The notes beneath the pieces were generated by a model. The model saw nothing but the letters and a program-made list of their open reading frames with translations, was not told the origin of the DNA and ran no database searches. 64,000 nucleotides of DNA from Candidatus Izemoplasmatales bacterium (lineage in GTDB: Bacteria; Bacillota_I; Bacilli_A; Izemoplasmatales; Hujiaoplasmataceae): positions 1 to 64,000 of the forward strand of contig JAQVVR010000002.1 in the NCBI GenBank assembly GCA_028698875.1, read 5' to 3'. Positions within the stretch are counted from its first letter, which is position 1, and the number at the start of each line of letters is the position of its first letter. This document shows, one piece after another, positions 27,692-35,243 of this stretch. Made by a program: the position numbers and the translations under genes.

Positions 27692-28633
27692 CTAGTTTGC
27701 TTTCGTATAATGGGTTTGCACAAAAATGACCCATTTTTTCCAAAACATCAGTTCATCAATCAAAAAAATAGCATTGAAATTTTGCGGGGAACGCAGATAC
27801 TGATTAAGTGACTTCATCCCAAATTCGGTAATGATAAATTTTACAACAGTATATGTCAGCTCATAACCGTCTTGATAACGGAAAAGATCATATTGCTTTG
27901 CCAAATCTATTATTGTTGTAGGAGCGATGGTTTTACAAACCCTGGCCATAGCCTCATCAAATCGCTGCGAGGAAAGCCAGTTGCTTTCATATGTGGCTAT
28001 TCCTTGTAAAAGCCAATATGGAACGGATGGATTAATATCATGAATCACTCGCTGTATCCAAACGTGTTCAATTGCGGATTCAATAGTTATATCAGTAAAA
28101 TCAGCTTCCGGACAGATATGAAGAATGTCCCATTCCCAGCCAGCTCGAATCCATTGGGGGCCAGATTGAAGACCGAGAGCGGAATGAAGGCGATTTTGAT
28201 TAGGGTAAAGGTATACAATTTGTTTTTCGTTGGGATGATAATCATAATCTTTGCTGATACGAACAAAACTTTTTTCTAGATGATTATCTAAACGACGAAG
28301 CAAAGAATCATTGTTCATACCAAAAAATTGAAAGTGTCCTGATTCTAAGTTTAATTTACCACCATATACACGGTTGAGAATTGCTTTCATTTCCGAAATG
28401 ACACATTCGCGTTCAGAGAGTTTGGGAAAGTAAATAAATTTTTTGCCTTGTTTTTCAAAACCAACTAGATTTTTAGCAGCGAGTCTAGAAAGAAATGTTT
28501 TAATCGTGGTGGGACTCCAATGGGTAATGTCCTCTAACGTTTTAATCATTTCAGCAGCACTGCATGTGGTTTTATCCCATAAAACGCGCATAACTTGCCA
28601 TTCTGAATCAGTAATGTGATTGTTTAAATTCAT
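27692..28633 (-). CDS. BlaI/MecI/CopY-type repressor fused to an inactive gluzincin-like domain
   Basis: The N-terminal 80 residues are a winged helix of the BlaI/MecI/CopY family (TDSEWQVMRVLWD, SAAEMIKTLED, SPTTIKTFLSRLAAKNLV). After a linker, residues of about 100-300 follow the pattern of a peptidase MA-like gluzincin: a strand KQIVYLYPN, then AIEHVWIQRVIHDINP at the place of HExxH, then PYWLLQGIATYE where WLxEGxAxY is expected. All three zinc ligands appear replaced (H to I, H to W, E to Q), so it should be a pseudoenzyme, perhaps a ligand sensor. The start at 28633 follows GAGGTG; a GTG at 28645 is the alternative. A cop-box-like operator lies upstream. Confidence 0.75.
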   Translation of the reverse strand: MNLNNHITDSEWQVMRVLWDKTTCSAAEMIKTLEDITHWSPTTIKTFLSRLAAKNLVGFEKQGKKFIYFPKLSERECVISEMKAILNRVYGGKLNLESGHFQFFGMNNDSLLRRLDNHLEKSFVRISKDYDYHPNEKQIVYLYPNQNRLHSALGLQSGPQWIRAGWEWDILHICPEADFTDITIESAIEHVWIQRVIHDINPSVPYWLLQGIATYESNWLSSQRFDEAMARVCKTIAPTTIIDLAKQYDLFRYQDGYELTYTVVKFIITEFGMKSLNQYLRSPQNFNAIFLIDELMFWKKWVIFVQTHYTKAN

Positions 28634-28647
28634 ATTGCACCTCACAA

Positions 28648-28661
28648 ACTACAAGCGTAGT
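28648..28661. promoter_or_regulatory. Cop-box-like operator of the BlaI-type repressor
   Basis: ACTACAAGCGTAGT has perfect 5-bp arms. Its core TACAAGCGTA differs by one base from TACANNTGTA, the site bound by CopY/BlaI-type proteins. It lies just downstream of the -10 of the repressor's promoter, a good place to block initiation. Confidence 0.6.
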
Positions 28662-28671
28662 CGTTATTTAT

Positions 28672-28700
28672 ATTATATATAAGTGCGATTTAAATGTCAA
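28672..28700 (-). promoter_or_regulatory. Consensus promoter of the BlaI-fusion/S41 operon
   Basis: On the minus strand, TTGACA (28700-28695), 17 nt, TATAAT (28677-28672): both hexamers and the spacing are at consensus. Confidence 0.82.
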
Positions 28701-28737
28701 TGACATATCAAGGATTAAATAATAGTTATGTATATTC

Positions 28738-28786
28738 ATAAAAATAAAACGTCCTTAAAACGAGATAGTATCGTTTATAAGGACGT
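28738..28786 (-). terminator. Terminator of the RND exporter operon
   Basis: ACGTCCTTA (28749-28757) pairs with TAAGGACGT (28778-28786), enclosing AACGA/TCGTT. On the minus strand a T-rich tail follows. It separates this operon from the BlaI-fusion promoter. Confidence 0.82.
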
Positions 28787-28820
28787 AATCAGTTTTTTAT
28801 TTGCCAATATTTGATCGAAT

Positions 28821-30305
28821 TTAAAACGCGGGAATAGTGTATACAAATTGAATCGAATTTGGGCTGGGATTATCGGGCGAAGTATATGAAATTAAAGCCT
28901 CGGGTTGATTAAACAAAAATTGCATTTCACTCAACGAATCAGTAAGATTGTCAATTATTAGTGTTTGCGCATTAATCATTACTTCTATGGAATCTGGCAA
29001 ACCAGCAAGGGCCGATGTTAATGCCGCCAGCCCTATCGAAACATCACTTGCACCGGAATTGATATCAATCAAGGTCGTTTTTATCGTAGTAAGCGATGTT
29101 GCTAATTGATTCATGCCGGCTGATAGTAAAGCAAGATTTTCGGCGCAGGAACTGACACCCCCCACATATGTTCCAAGTGCAGTCTCAATAGCGGCTGCGG
29201 TTTGAGATAGTGTCATAAGCTTTGTCAATAATGCGACATCATCGGCGTGAAGCGACGAAAAGGTCGATACGACATCATTGACGGCAATCATTAAATTGGC
29301 GTAACCAGCTGTCAATGTGGATCCAGAAGTGGCTAATTGATCAGTCGCTTGCGACAACACAGCTAAATTACTAGCAAGCGTCGTTGCGGCATCGGCCATT
29401 TGAGAGATTCCGGTCAATATTGCATCTAGACCATCGGACAGTTCAGAAGAACCGGCAGATAGAACCGCAATTGCCGTGTGCATTTCGGTCAAACCGGCTT
29501 TCATAGTAATCTGTCCATCTCTAATTGCTGTCAATCCAGTGATTAAAGTTGACATATTTTCTCCAAAATCAGCAAGTTGATCACCTAAAATTGAAGGGTC
29601 GAAACGAGTAAAAGAAGCTTGAATGGAAGATATCGAGAATGATGTGGTTTCCACTGACAGTGTATATACAGCTGAAGCGCCTGGAAGAGTCATAAAAGCT
29701 ATGGTATATGTACCACCAGCCAAAACAACAGAACCTCCGGAAACCGTGGGAAAGGATGTTTTATCCGCATCTAAAGAAAGTTGAAGATAACACATAAACT
29801 GATTCACAAATCCTAAATCAGCATTAGGATTGGATGTCACGGTAATCTCGATATCGTAGTTTCCGGCTTCACCAGTTTGAACTATTGGGTCAATCGGAAG
29901 ACCGTTCTTTTCGTAATTGAACGTCAACAGGAAAGGAACTTCGTATTCAGGAGATAATTGTGTACGATAGTAAAAATCATCACAAGCTTCCGCAATCGGT
30001 ATTTCTAAACGATCACTTCCCACTAAAATACTTTCTGAGCCCGAGAGATTTTGTGCTGAAAGGAAATCTCCGTATTCGGTGTAGTATCCGGGAAGAGCAT
30101 TTTTGATTCGCGAGACAACAACTAACGATTCGATTTCACCGGTTGCGTCGGCATTTATATAGATGGTTTCATCGACTGTGGCTTGATGACTATCAGAAGG
30201 AATTACTACCGGCGTCGCAGTAGTGGTAGATGTCGTGGAATCACAAGCAAATAGTCCAGTTACAGTAAAAAGCAAAAGTAATGACAATAGTAATTTTTTG
30301 ATCAT
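28821..30305 (-). CDS. Coiled-coil lipoprotein of the RND/MMPL exporter
   Basis: This 494-residue lipoprotein has a signal peptide ending LFAC (Cys21) and a Thr-rich linker. A beta-rich N-terminal half (about 40-230) is followed by a long heptad-like helical region (about 240-460) with recurring LSxGxxxLxxGLxxL patterns, as in YhgE/Pip-like or tape-like extracellular coils. It overlaps the MMPL exporter gene by 4 nt (ATGA), so the two are surely coupled. It probably acts as an extracellular adaptor or periplasm-like tube partner of the exporter. There is no catalytic motif. The exact family name is not known to me. Confidence 0.65.
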   Translation of the reverse strand: MIKKLLLSLLLLFTVTGLFACDSTTSTTTATPVVIPSDSHQATVDETIYINADATGEIESLVVVSRIKNALPGYYTEYGDFLSAQNLSGSESILVGSDRLEIPIAEACDDFYYRTQLSPEYEVPFLLTFNYEKNGLPIDPIVQTGEAGNYDIEITVTSNPNADLGFVNQFMCYLQLSLDADKTSFPTVSGGSVVLAGGTYTIAFMTLPGASAVYTLSVETTSFSISSIQASFTRFDPSILGDQLADFGENMSTLITGLTAIRDGQITMKAGLTEMHTAIAVLSAGSSELSDGLDAILTGISQMADAATTLASNLAVLSQATDQLATSGSTLTAGYANLMIAVNDVVSTFSSLHADDVALLTKLMTLSQTAAAIETALGTYVGGVSSCAENLALLSAGMNQLATSLTTIKTTLIDINSGASDVSIGLAALTSALAGLPDSIEVMINAQTLIIDNLTDSLSEMQFLFNQPEALISYTSPDNPSPNSIQFVYTIPAF

Positions 30306-32365
30306 AAAGATTCGCCTCGCTTCGAATGAAAAGTTGTTTTTTGAATGATTTTGTCAAAGGTTAACATGATATATGGTAAAAAAACTAGAGTAACAAGCGC
30401 TGACAGAATTGCCCCTCGGCCGATAAGATTTCCTATTGCGCTTACCGCAGGAATAGCAGAGACGATTCCTTCCGTGAAACCCGCAAAAGCAAGAACAAGT
30501 GAGGAAGTAAGGATTGAGAGAGTCGATTTACTGGTGGCTTTTTGCATAGCTGCTTCTGGTGATTCTGTCTTTCGAAAATCAAGATATCGTGTAGAAAGGA
30601 GAATACCATAATCGACTGTTCCTCCCATTTGGAGAGCAGACACGATGAGATAACCGATGAATAAAACCGGACGATCTTGAAGATATCCGATAGCGAAATT
30701 GAACCACACAGCACCTTGGATAATGATGGTAAGAAGAACGGGAATAGAAAGTGAGCGGAAAAGGACAAGTACAACCGCTACAATAGCTAAAAAGGTAACC
30801 CACAAAACAAGTTTTGAATCTGCTAACACGGTGGTCCGGATTTCGGCAGTTGCCGGTGCAAAACCGACTAAATAATATGTATCAAAGACATCGTTGGCTT
30901 GTTCATTAAGGAATTTTGTTGCAGCGTACATATCTTCATTCTCTTCTTCTGACGCCAGATAGACAATGATACGGGTGTATTCGCCGCTAACATAAACGGA
31001 AACAAGCGACTCGGGAAGCATTTCTCGTGGAATCGAATCATCAACTGCCAGTGATAAAGCATCGGTGGATACAATATACTCAGAATCAGAGAGACTATCA
31101 ATAAAAGCAGTTTCTTGAGGTATACTGCTGTTTTTCGTCAAGACAACAACAGGATTGAATGAACCAAATCGTTCGGTAATGGCAACGTTGTCTGCAGTAA
31201 CAACACTGTTAGGATCTTTAGCAGAAGAATTACCATAGATGAAGGAGTTTTGATTTTGTAAAAAGTAACTTCCGATTGCTAATATAGCAAATATAGCCGT
31301 GAAAACATAGCGAGCTCGATATGTCCTGGGCTTGGCAGGACTTTTTCGATGGAACAATGGTCGATGTTTGGCTTTTTCCAATATAGAAGCCGAAAAAAAC
31401 AACAAAATTGGTAACAAAAAGATGGAAGTTATATAACTGCAGAAGACACCTTTTGAAAGAACAATTCCCAAATCGGTACCGATTGAATATTGCATCAAGC
31501 ACAAAGCTAAGAAACCAGCTATTGTCGTGAGAGCGGATCCAGTGATTGATGTGAAGGTTTTTTTAGTCGCCATTGCTATTGCTGGGATGATATCAACACC
31601 TCGGTCTCGCTCTTCTTGATATCGATGAAGCAAAAATAAAGAATAATCCATTGACAACGCTAATTGGAGTGCCATTGTCATCGTCATTGTAATATAAGAA
31701 ATACTGCCAAGGAGGGCATTAGTACCCATATTAAAGACAACTGCGACAGCCAAATTACCTAAAATTAAGATTGGTTCAAACCATGACTTGCCACTTACAA
31801 GTAACACAACAACGCATAAAGGAACCACAATCAGAAGCACTTTGAAGATTTCCCGGGAAGCTATTTTTCTGGCTTCAATGTTGTTTAAAACCTCGCCACG
31901 AATCGCATATTCAGTTCCATCAAGTGTGTCACGGATGTCTTGAATGATTGTTTCTGCTTTGGTGTCATAAGTGCCACAAGCGATTGTTACCGAAAAGAGC
32001 AGTGAACCATCGATATAAAAACGATTCAAAAGCGATTCATCGATTGTTTCAATTGGAGTTAGTGGATTGGTGGCATCACCGAGCCATACAACGCTATCTA
32101 CACCATCGATTTCTCGAAGGCGTGTGACAATATTTGTGCCATCAGTGGGAATCACATTGTTTACCATAATCTGTATTGATGTTGAATCACCAAAGACATT
32201 TTCCATAATTTCCACTCCGGTAGCGGTTTGGGAATCATCGGGAAGATATTCGGTAAGATCATAGTTGACTCGAACAAAAAATATTGAGATTCCAGCGGCA
32301 ATTGTCAGGAAGAGAAACAATACAATAACTAGCCATTTTCCTTTTCCACCTAGTATTTTAGCCAT
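30302..32365 (-). CDS. MMPL/RND-family transporter
   Basis: This 687-residue exporter has two copies of the unit: one membrane helix, an extracytoplasmic domain, then five more helices. The family motif in helix 4 appears twice, as LSMDYSLFLLHRYQEERDRG (about 239-258) and VDYGILLSTRYLDF (about 584-597); the Asp residues are the proton-relay candidates. The start at 32365 is chosen because AGGAGG lies 5 nt upstream. In Gram-positive bacteria such proteins export lipids or hydrophobic compounds. It is transcribed divergently from a TetR gene with operator-like palindromes at both promoters, so it is probably induced by its substrate. Confidence 0.88.
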   Translation of the reverse strand: MAKILGGKGKWLVIVLFLFLTIAAGISIFFVRVNYDLTEYLPDDSQTATGVEIMENVFGDSTSIQIMVNNVIPTDGTNIVTRLREIDGVDSVVWLGDATNPLTPIETIDESLLNRFYIDGSLLFSVTIACGTYDTKAETIIQDIRDTLDGTEYAIRGEVLNNIEARKIASREIFKVLLIVVPLCVVVLLVSGKSWFEPILILGNLAVAVVFNMGTNALLGSISYITMTMTMALQLALSMDYSLFLLHRYQEERDRGVDIIPAIAMATKKTFTSITGSALTTIAGFLALCLMQYSIGTDLGIVLSKGVFCSYITSIFLLPILLFFSASILEKAKHRPLFHRKSPAKPRTYRARYVFTAIFAILAIGSYFLQNQNSFIYGNSSAKDPNSVVTADNVAITERFGSFNPVVVLTKNSSIPQETAFIDSLSDSEYIVSTDALSLAVDDSIPREMLPESLVSVYVSGEYTRIIVYLASEEENEDMYAATKFLNEQANDVFDTYYLVGFAPATAEIRTTVLADSKLVLWVTFLAIVAVVLVLFRSLSIPVLLTIIIQGAVWFNFAIGYLQDRPVLFIGYLIVSALQMGGTVDYGILLSTRYLDFRKTESPEAAMQKATSKSTLSILTSSLVLAFAGFTEGIVSAIPAVSAIGNLIGRGAILSALVTLVFLPYIMLTFDKIIQKTTFHSKRGESL

Positions 32366-32386
32366 AATGCCTCCTGAAAACACCCG

Positions 32387-32406
32387 TTTCAAACAAATGT
32401 TTTAAA
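32387..32406. promoter_or_regulatory. TetR-type operator 1, at the RND promoter
   Basis: TTTCAAACAAATGTTTTAAA is an inverted repeat with 8-bp arms and one mismatch. It lies just downstream of the minus-strand -10. Confidence 0.6.
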
Positions 32407-32417
32407 TTGTTGTTTAT

Positions 32418-32446
32418 ATTATAAAAAAAACGTGTTAATATATCAA
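32418..32446 (-). promoter_or_regulatory. Promoter of the RND exporter operon
   Basis: On the minus strand TTGATA (32446-32441), 17 nt, TATAAT (32423-32418). Confidence 0.7.
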
Positions 32447-32456
32447 TATAAACAAT

Positions 32457-32477
32457 GTTTGAACCGTTGTTTTAAAC
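32457..32477. promoter_or_regulatory. TetR-type operator 2, before the tetR gene
   Basis: A 21-nt imperfect palindrome with arms GTTTGAACC and GTTTTAAAC (7 of 9 symmetric positions), similar to operator 1. Both sites sit next to a shared GTTTATATT/AATATAAAC inverted pair. Confidence 0.5.
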
Positions 32478-32513
32478 CTATTTTCAAATTTTGTTTAGGA
32501 GGTGTTTATTCTT

Positions 32514-33113
32514 ATGTCAAAAAGTGAGGAAACAAAAAAAGCAATTATTGAAGCCACGAGAATTTTAATTTCACAAAAATCATCCATCACGATTAGGGAA
32601 ATTGCGGATGCTTGTTATTTGAATGTCGCAGCGGTAAATTACTATTTCGGTTCAAAGGATTATTTATTATCTTTGGTTCTTGACCAAATAATTAATGAAA
32701 TTACTCATGTTATTATCGATCGTTTGAATCAAATCCCAGTAAATAATCCGGTTGAAGAAACGTTAGAAATTATGATTAACATGATATATGGATATGCAAT
32801 TGATAACGTTGGCTTGATTGGATATTTATTCATGAATGTTGAGAATCGAGATCGGGCATCAAAGTTGTTCATTGACGCATTTTTCAAAAAAGGCGAGTTT
32901 AAGGACATGGTGTTTGAAAAGCTAAGACAATCCACAGGATTGCAAGATGAACAAGCGCTTAACGCTCGGTATGTTCTTTTGTTTTCTTGTTTCTGCATTC
33001 CGCTGGTAATCCAGATTCTTTCTGATTCTAAATCAAACACTCAAATTCCCGGTCTTCAAAATGAAACATTTCGCAAAAACTACATTAATGAGCTTCTTAG
33101 AATGGTGAAATAA
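32514..33113 (+). CDS. TetR/AcrR family transcriptional regulator
   Basis: This 199-residue regulator has a classic N-terminal TetR DNA-binding domain: KKAIIEATRILISQ, TIREIADACYLNVAAVNYYF (about 25-44, in parts TIREIADA and NVAAVNYYFGSK), then a helical ligand-binding domain. AGGAGG is 11 nt before the ATG at 32514; a GTG at 32502 overlaps that ribosome site and is unlikely. It is divergent from the MMPL exporter, and the shared 148-bp gap holds two similar palindromes. It is therefore the probable ligand-responsive repressor of the exporter and of itself. Confidence 0.9.
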   Translation: MSKSEETKKAIIEATRILISQKSSITIREIADACYLNVAAVNYYFGSKDYLLSLVLDQIINEITHVIIDRLNQIPVNNPVEETLEIMINMIYGYAIDNVGLIGYLFMNVENRDRASKLFIDAFFKKGEFKDMVFEKLRQSTGLQDEQALNARYVLLFSCFCIPLVIQILSDSKSNTQIPGLQNETFRKNYINELLRMVK

Positions 33114-33208
33114 TATATTGCTTTTGAAAACAGGAATCAAAAATATTTATGCCAATATTATATAGATAAATAGTAATAACTTGCTAATACTAAAAAGCCC
33201 CCAAATAT

Positions 33209-33262
33209 ATATTGACAATTATCGATATGTTATATATAATACATATTGATAATCATCTATAT
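33209..33262. promoter_or_regulatory. Two ArsR-type operators
   Basis: Two 20-nt near-repeats start with ATATTGA and end with ATAT (33209-33228 and 33243-33262), 34 nt apart. Each is an imperfect palindrome built on GAT..ATC with ATAT ends, like the sites of ArsR/SmtB proteins. The first overlaps the -35 and the second lies after the -10. Confidence 0.6.
33212..33240 (+). promoter_or_regulatory. Consensus promoter of the arsR operon
   Basis: TTGACA (33212-33217), 17 nt, TATAAT (33235-33240): full consensus, embedded in the repressor sites. Confidence 0.85.
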
Positions 33263-33274
33263 GAGGGGGCTTTT

Positions 33275-33577
33275 ATGACCAATAAAGAGTTAAGTGTCTT
33301 TTTTAAAGCGTTGTCTGATGAGACGCGGGTCCAGGTAATGAAGATGCTATCAACCGAAAACCTATGTGCTTGTCAATTACTAAAAGAACTGAATATATCA
33401 CAACCAACACTGTCGCATCACATGCGTATTTTGTGCGAATCGGGATTGGTCATTGCGAATAAAGCTGGCAAGTGGGTCCATTACCGTATTAATGCGGTGA
33501 TGTTTGACCAAATCAAGACATTCTTTGACTATAATGAAAAGGGCAATATCGCATGCGATATTTGCATGGAAAAATAA
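33275..33577 (+). CDS. ArsR/SmtB family metalloregulator
   Basis: This 100-residue winged-helix repressor has the DNA-recognition helix SQPTLSHHMRILCESGLV (about 44-61). The helix before it carries ENLCACQLL (about 28-36), the place of the ELCVCDL metal(loid)-binding motif of ArsR proteins. A further CDIC pair ends the protein (about 94-97). It therefore probably senses As(III), Sb(III) or a soft metal. GAGGGGG lies 5 nt upstream. It is the first gene of an operon with a permease, a ferredoxin-like protein and a small redox protein, and is bracketed by its own operators. Confidence 0.88.
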   Translation: MTNKELSVFFKALSDETRVQVMKMLSTENLCACQLLKELNISQPTLSHHMRILCESGLVIANKAGKWVHYRINAVMFDQIKTFFDYNEKGNIACDICMEK

Positions 33578-33578
33578 A

Positions 33579-34601
33579 ATGACTGTTTTTCAAGAAATCG
33601 GCGATTTCATCGTCTATCAGATTTTGGGAATGAAATGGCTTAACGATCTCATCGGCAATTTGATTCAATGGCTGTTTGGCGAATCATTCGCTAGCGGTTT
33701 ATGGGGCGAAGCCATACACTTCTTCATTTACGACTTCATAAAAATTGGATTGTTGCTTTGCTTTTTAATTTTTATAATTTCTTATATACAGAGTTTCTTT
33801 CCCCCCGAACGGACAAAAAAAATTTTATCGCGCTATCACGGAATATGGGCCAATACACTGGGCGCGCTTTTAGGAACAGTGACGCCATTCTGTAGTTGCT
33901 CATCAATTCCCATTTTTATCGGTTTTACCCGAGCCGGATTGTCGACGGGAGTAACATTTTCATTTTTAATCTCAAGCCCACTAGTAGACATGGGAGCTTT
34001 GGTACTATTGACATCAATATTTGGATATAGTGTTGCTTTTACATATGTAGTGGTGGGGTTGATTCTTGCCATTGTGGGTGGAACAATCATTGAAAAAACG
34101 GGATTGGGTAAATATATCGAGCCATTCGTTACTGAAGGTGCAGATATTACTGTCGAAGGACCTAAACCGACGATTAAAGAACGTCTGATATATTCAAAGG
34201 ATCAAATGTTATCCACCTATAAAAAAGTGGTATTGTACATTGTAATTGGCGTTATCATCGGAGCGGTGATTCATAATTTAATTCCAGCAACATGGATTGA
34301 ATCGGTTTTGGGAGCAAATAATCCCTTGTCAGTAATTTATGCGACCGTTATTGGCGTTCCCATCTATGCAGATATTTTTGGCACAATCCCAGTTGCGGAA
34401 GCTTTATATGCTAAAGGCGCAGGACTTGGAACAATTTTAGCTTTCATGATGTCGGTTACTACGTTGTCACTTCCGTCATTCATCATGCTAAAGAAAGTAG
34501 TGAAATGGAAACTGTTATTATCTTTCATTGGGATTGTTATGGCGGGAATCATCATCATCGGTTATGCATTCAATGGTTTAGAATATCTATTTATTAAGTA
34601 A
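33579..34601 (+). CDS. Permease of the YraQ/ArsP (DUF318) family
   Basis: This 340-residue membrane protein has about eight helices and the diagnostic motif GTVTPFCSCSSIPIFIGFTRAG (about 100-121; cysteines in FCSCSS). A related half occurs later: VYIADIF-like PIYADIFGTIPVAEAL. Some members (ArsP) export trivalent organoarsenicals; others are linked to metal or sulfur handling. The start is one base after the arsR stop, so it is coupled. Between a metalloregulator and a cysteine-rich protein, a role in export of a thiol-binding metal(loid) is a good inference, but the substrate is not shown. Confidence 0.85.
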   Translation: MTVFQEIGDFIVYQILGMKWLNDLIGNLIQWLFGESFASGLWGEAIHFFIYDFIKIGLLLCFLIFIISYIQSFFPPERTKKILSRYHGIWANTLGALLGTVTPFCSCSSIPIFIGFTRAGLSTGVTFSFLISSPLVDMGALVLLTSIFGYSVAFTYVVVGLILAIVGGTIIEKTGLGKYIEPFVTEGADITVEGPKPTIKERLIYSKDQMLSTYKKVVLYIVIGVIIGAVIHNLIPATWIESVLGANNPLSVIYATVIGVPIYADIFGTIPVAEALYAKGAGLGTILAFMMSVTTLSLPSFIMLKKVVKWKLLLSFIGIVMAGIIIIGYAFNGLEYLFIK

Positions 34602-34629
34602 GAAAAATATAAATATAAGGGAGATTAAC

Positions 34630-35004
34630 ATGTCAAAAAAATGGTATCCAGTAATTAATTATGAAACTTGTATCGAGTGTGGCGTTTGCATTAAAATGTG
34701 TCCGCATAACGTATATGATAAAAACCGATTACAACCAACAGTCATCAATCCTGATGGCTGTATCGATAAGTGCAAATACTGTGCCAATCATTGTCCCACT
34801 GAGTCGATTGAATATGTTGGTGATGTAGTTAAGGTAACCGAGTGTGGATGCAAAAATGATTCGGAGTGTAATTGCAAAGAAGATGAATGTCAAGGCGAAA
34901 ACGAGTGTGAATGTGGATGCCATGATAATCCCGAATGCGATTGTCATGAAGAAAAATGTGAATGTGAAAACACTTGCGGATGCGGATGCGAGGAAAAAAA
35001 ATAA
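34630..35004 (+). CDS. Two-cluster ferredoxin-like protein with metallothionein-like tail
   Basis: Residues 1-72 form a 2[4Fe-4S] ferredoxin-type domain with CIECGVCIKMCPH (about 14-26) and CIDKCKYCANHCPTE (about 44-58). The remaining 50 or so residues are made of CxC and acidic steps: I count 15 Cys between ECGCKNDSECNC and the end, with alternating Glu/Asp and a few His. This resembles a metal-binding metallothionein more than any ferredoxin extension I know. GGGAG precedes the start. In this operon it may buffer or hand over a soft metal(loid), or donate electrons to its reduction. Confidence 0.78.
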   Translation: MSKKWYPVINYETCIECGVCIKMCPHNVYDKNRLQPTVINPDGCIDKCKYCANHCPTESIEYVGDVVKVTECGCKNDSECNCKEDECQGENECECGCHDNPECDCHEEKCECENTCGCGCEEKK

Positions 35005-35005
35005 A

Positions 35006-35233
35006 ATGATAATCAAAATTTTAGGTTCCGGATGTCCAAACTGTAAAAAATTGGAAGCAAATGTAAGACAAGCCGTCAAAGAACTTAACATTGAAGCCGT
35101 CATTGAAAAAGTGGAAAACATGCAAGAAATAATGGCATATGGCGTGATGAGATTACCGGCAATGGTCATTGATGGACAAGTTAAATCCATGGGTAAACTT
35201 CTTTCGAGTGAAGAAGTGAAAAAATATTTTTAA
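35006..35233 (+). CDS. Small redox-active disulfide protein (thioredoxin-like, TM0996/MTH895 type)
   Basis: This 75-residue thioredoxin-fold protein opens with MIIKILGSGCPNCKKLE, placing the active CPNC at residues 10-13. The cis-proline segment is RLPAMVIDGQ (about 51-60). The start is one base after the ferredoxin stop. Proteins of this type are often encoded beside ArsR regulators and YraQ-type permeases, where they may reduce or pass on a thiol-bound metal(loid). It is the last gene of the operon; a strong bidirectional terminator follows. Confidence 0.9.
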   Translation: MIIKILGSGCPNCKKLEANVRQAVKELNIEAVIEKVENMQEIMAYGVMRLPAMVIDGQVKSMGKLLSSEEVKKYF

Positions 35234-35243
35234 GGATATATAT

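Larger units (their letters stand above)
33193..33274 (+). promoter_or_regulatory. Long-range inverted repeat enclosing the arsR promoter and burying its ribosome site
   Basis: AAAAGCCCCC (33193-33202) and GGGGGCTTTT (33265-33274) are perfect complements. The right arm includes most of the arsR Shine-Dalgarno. A transcript entering from upstream would contain both arms; one starting at the local promoter would lack the left arm. Confidence 0.7.

Noticed and set aside
33504-33578. Longer N-terminus of the DUF318 permease overlapping arsR
   Set aside because: The extra residues are an out-of-frame reading of arsR; ATG 33579 directly after the arsR stop gives the family N-terminus.
34844-35005. 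Lysine-rich extension of the small redox protein
   Set aside because: It is the shifted frame of the cysteine-rich ferredoxin tail; the thioredoxin-like fold starts at 35006.
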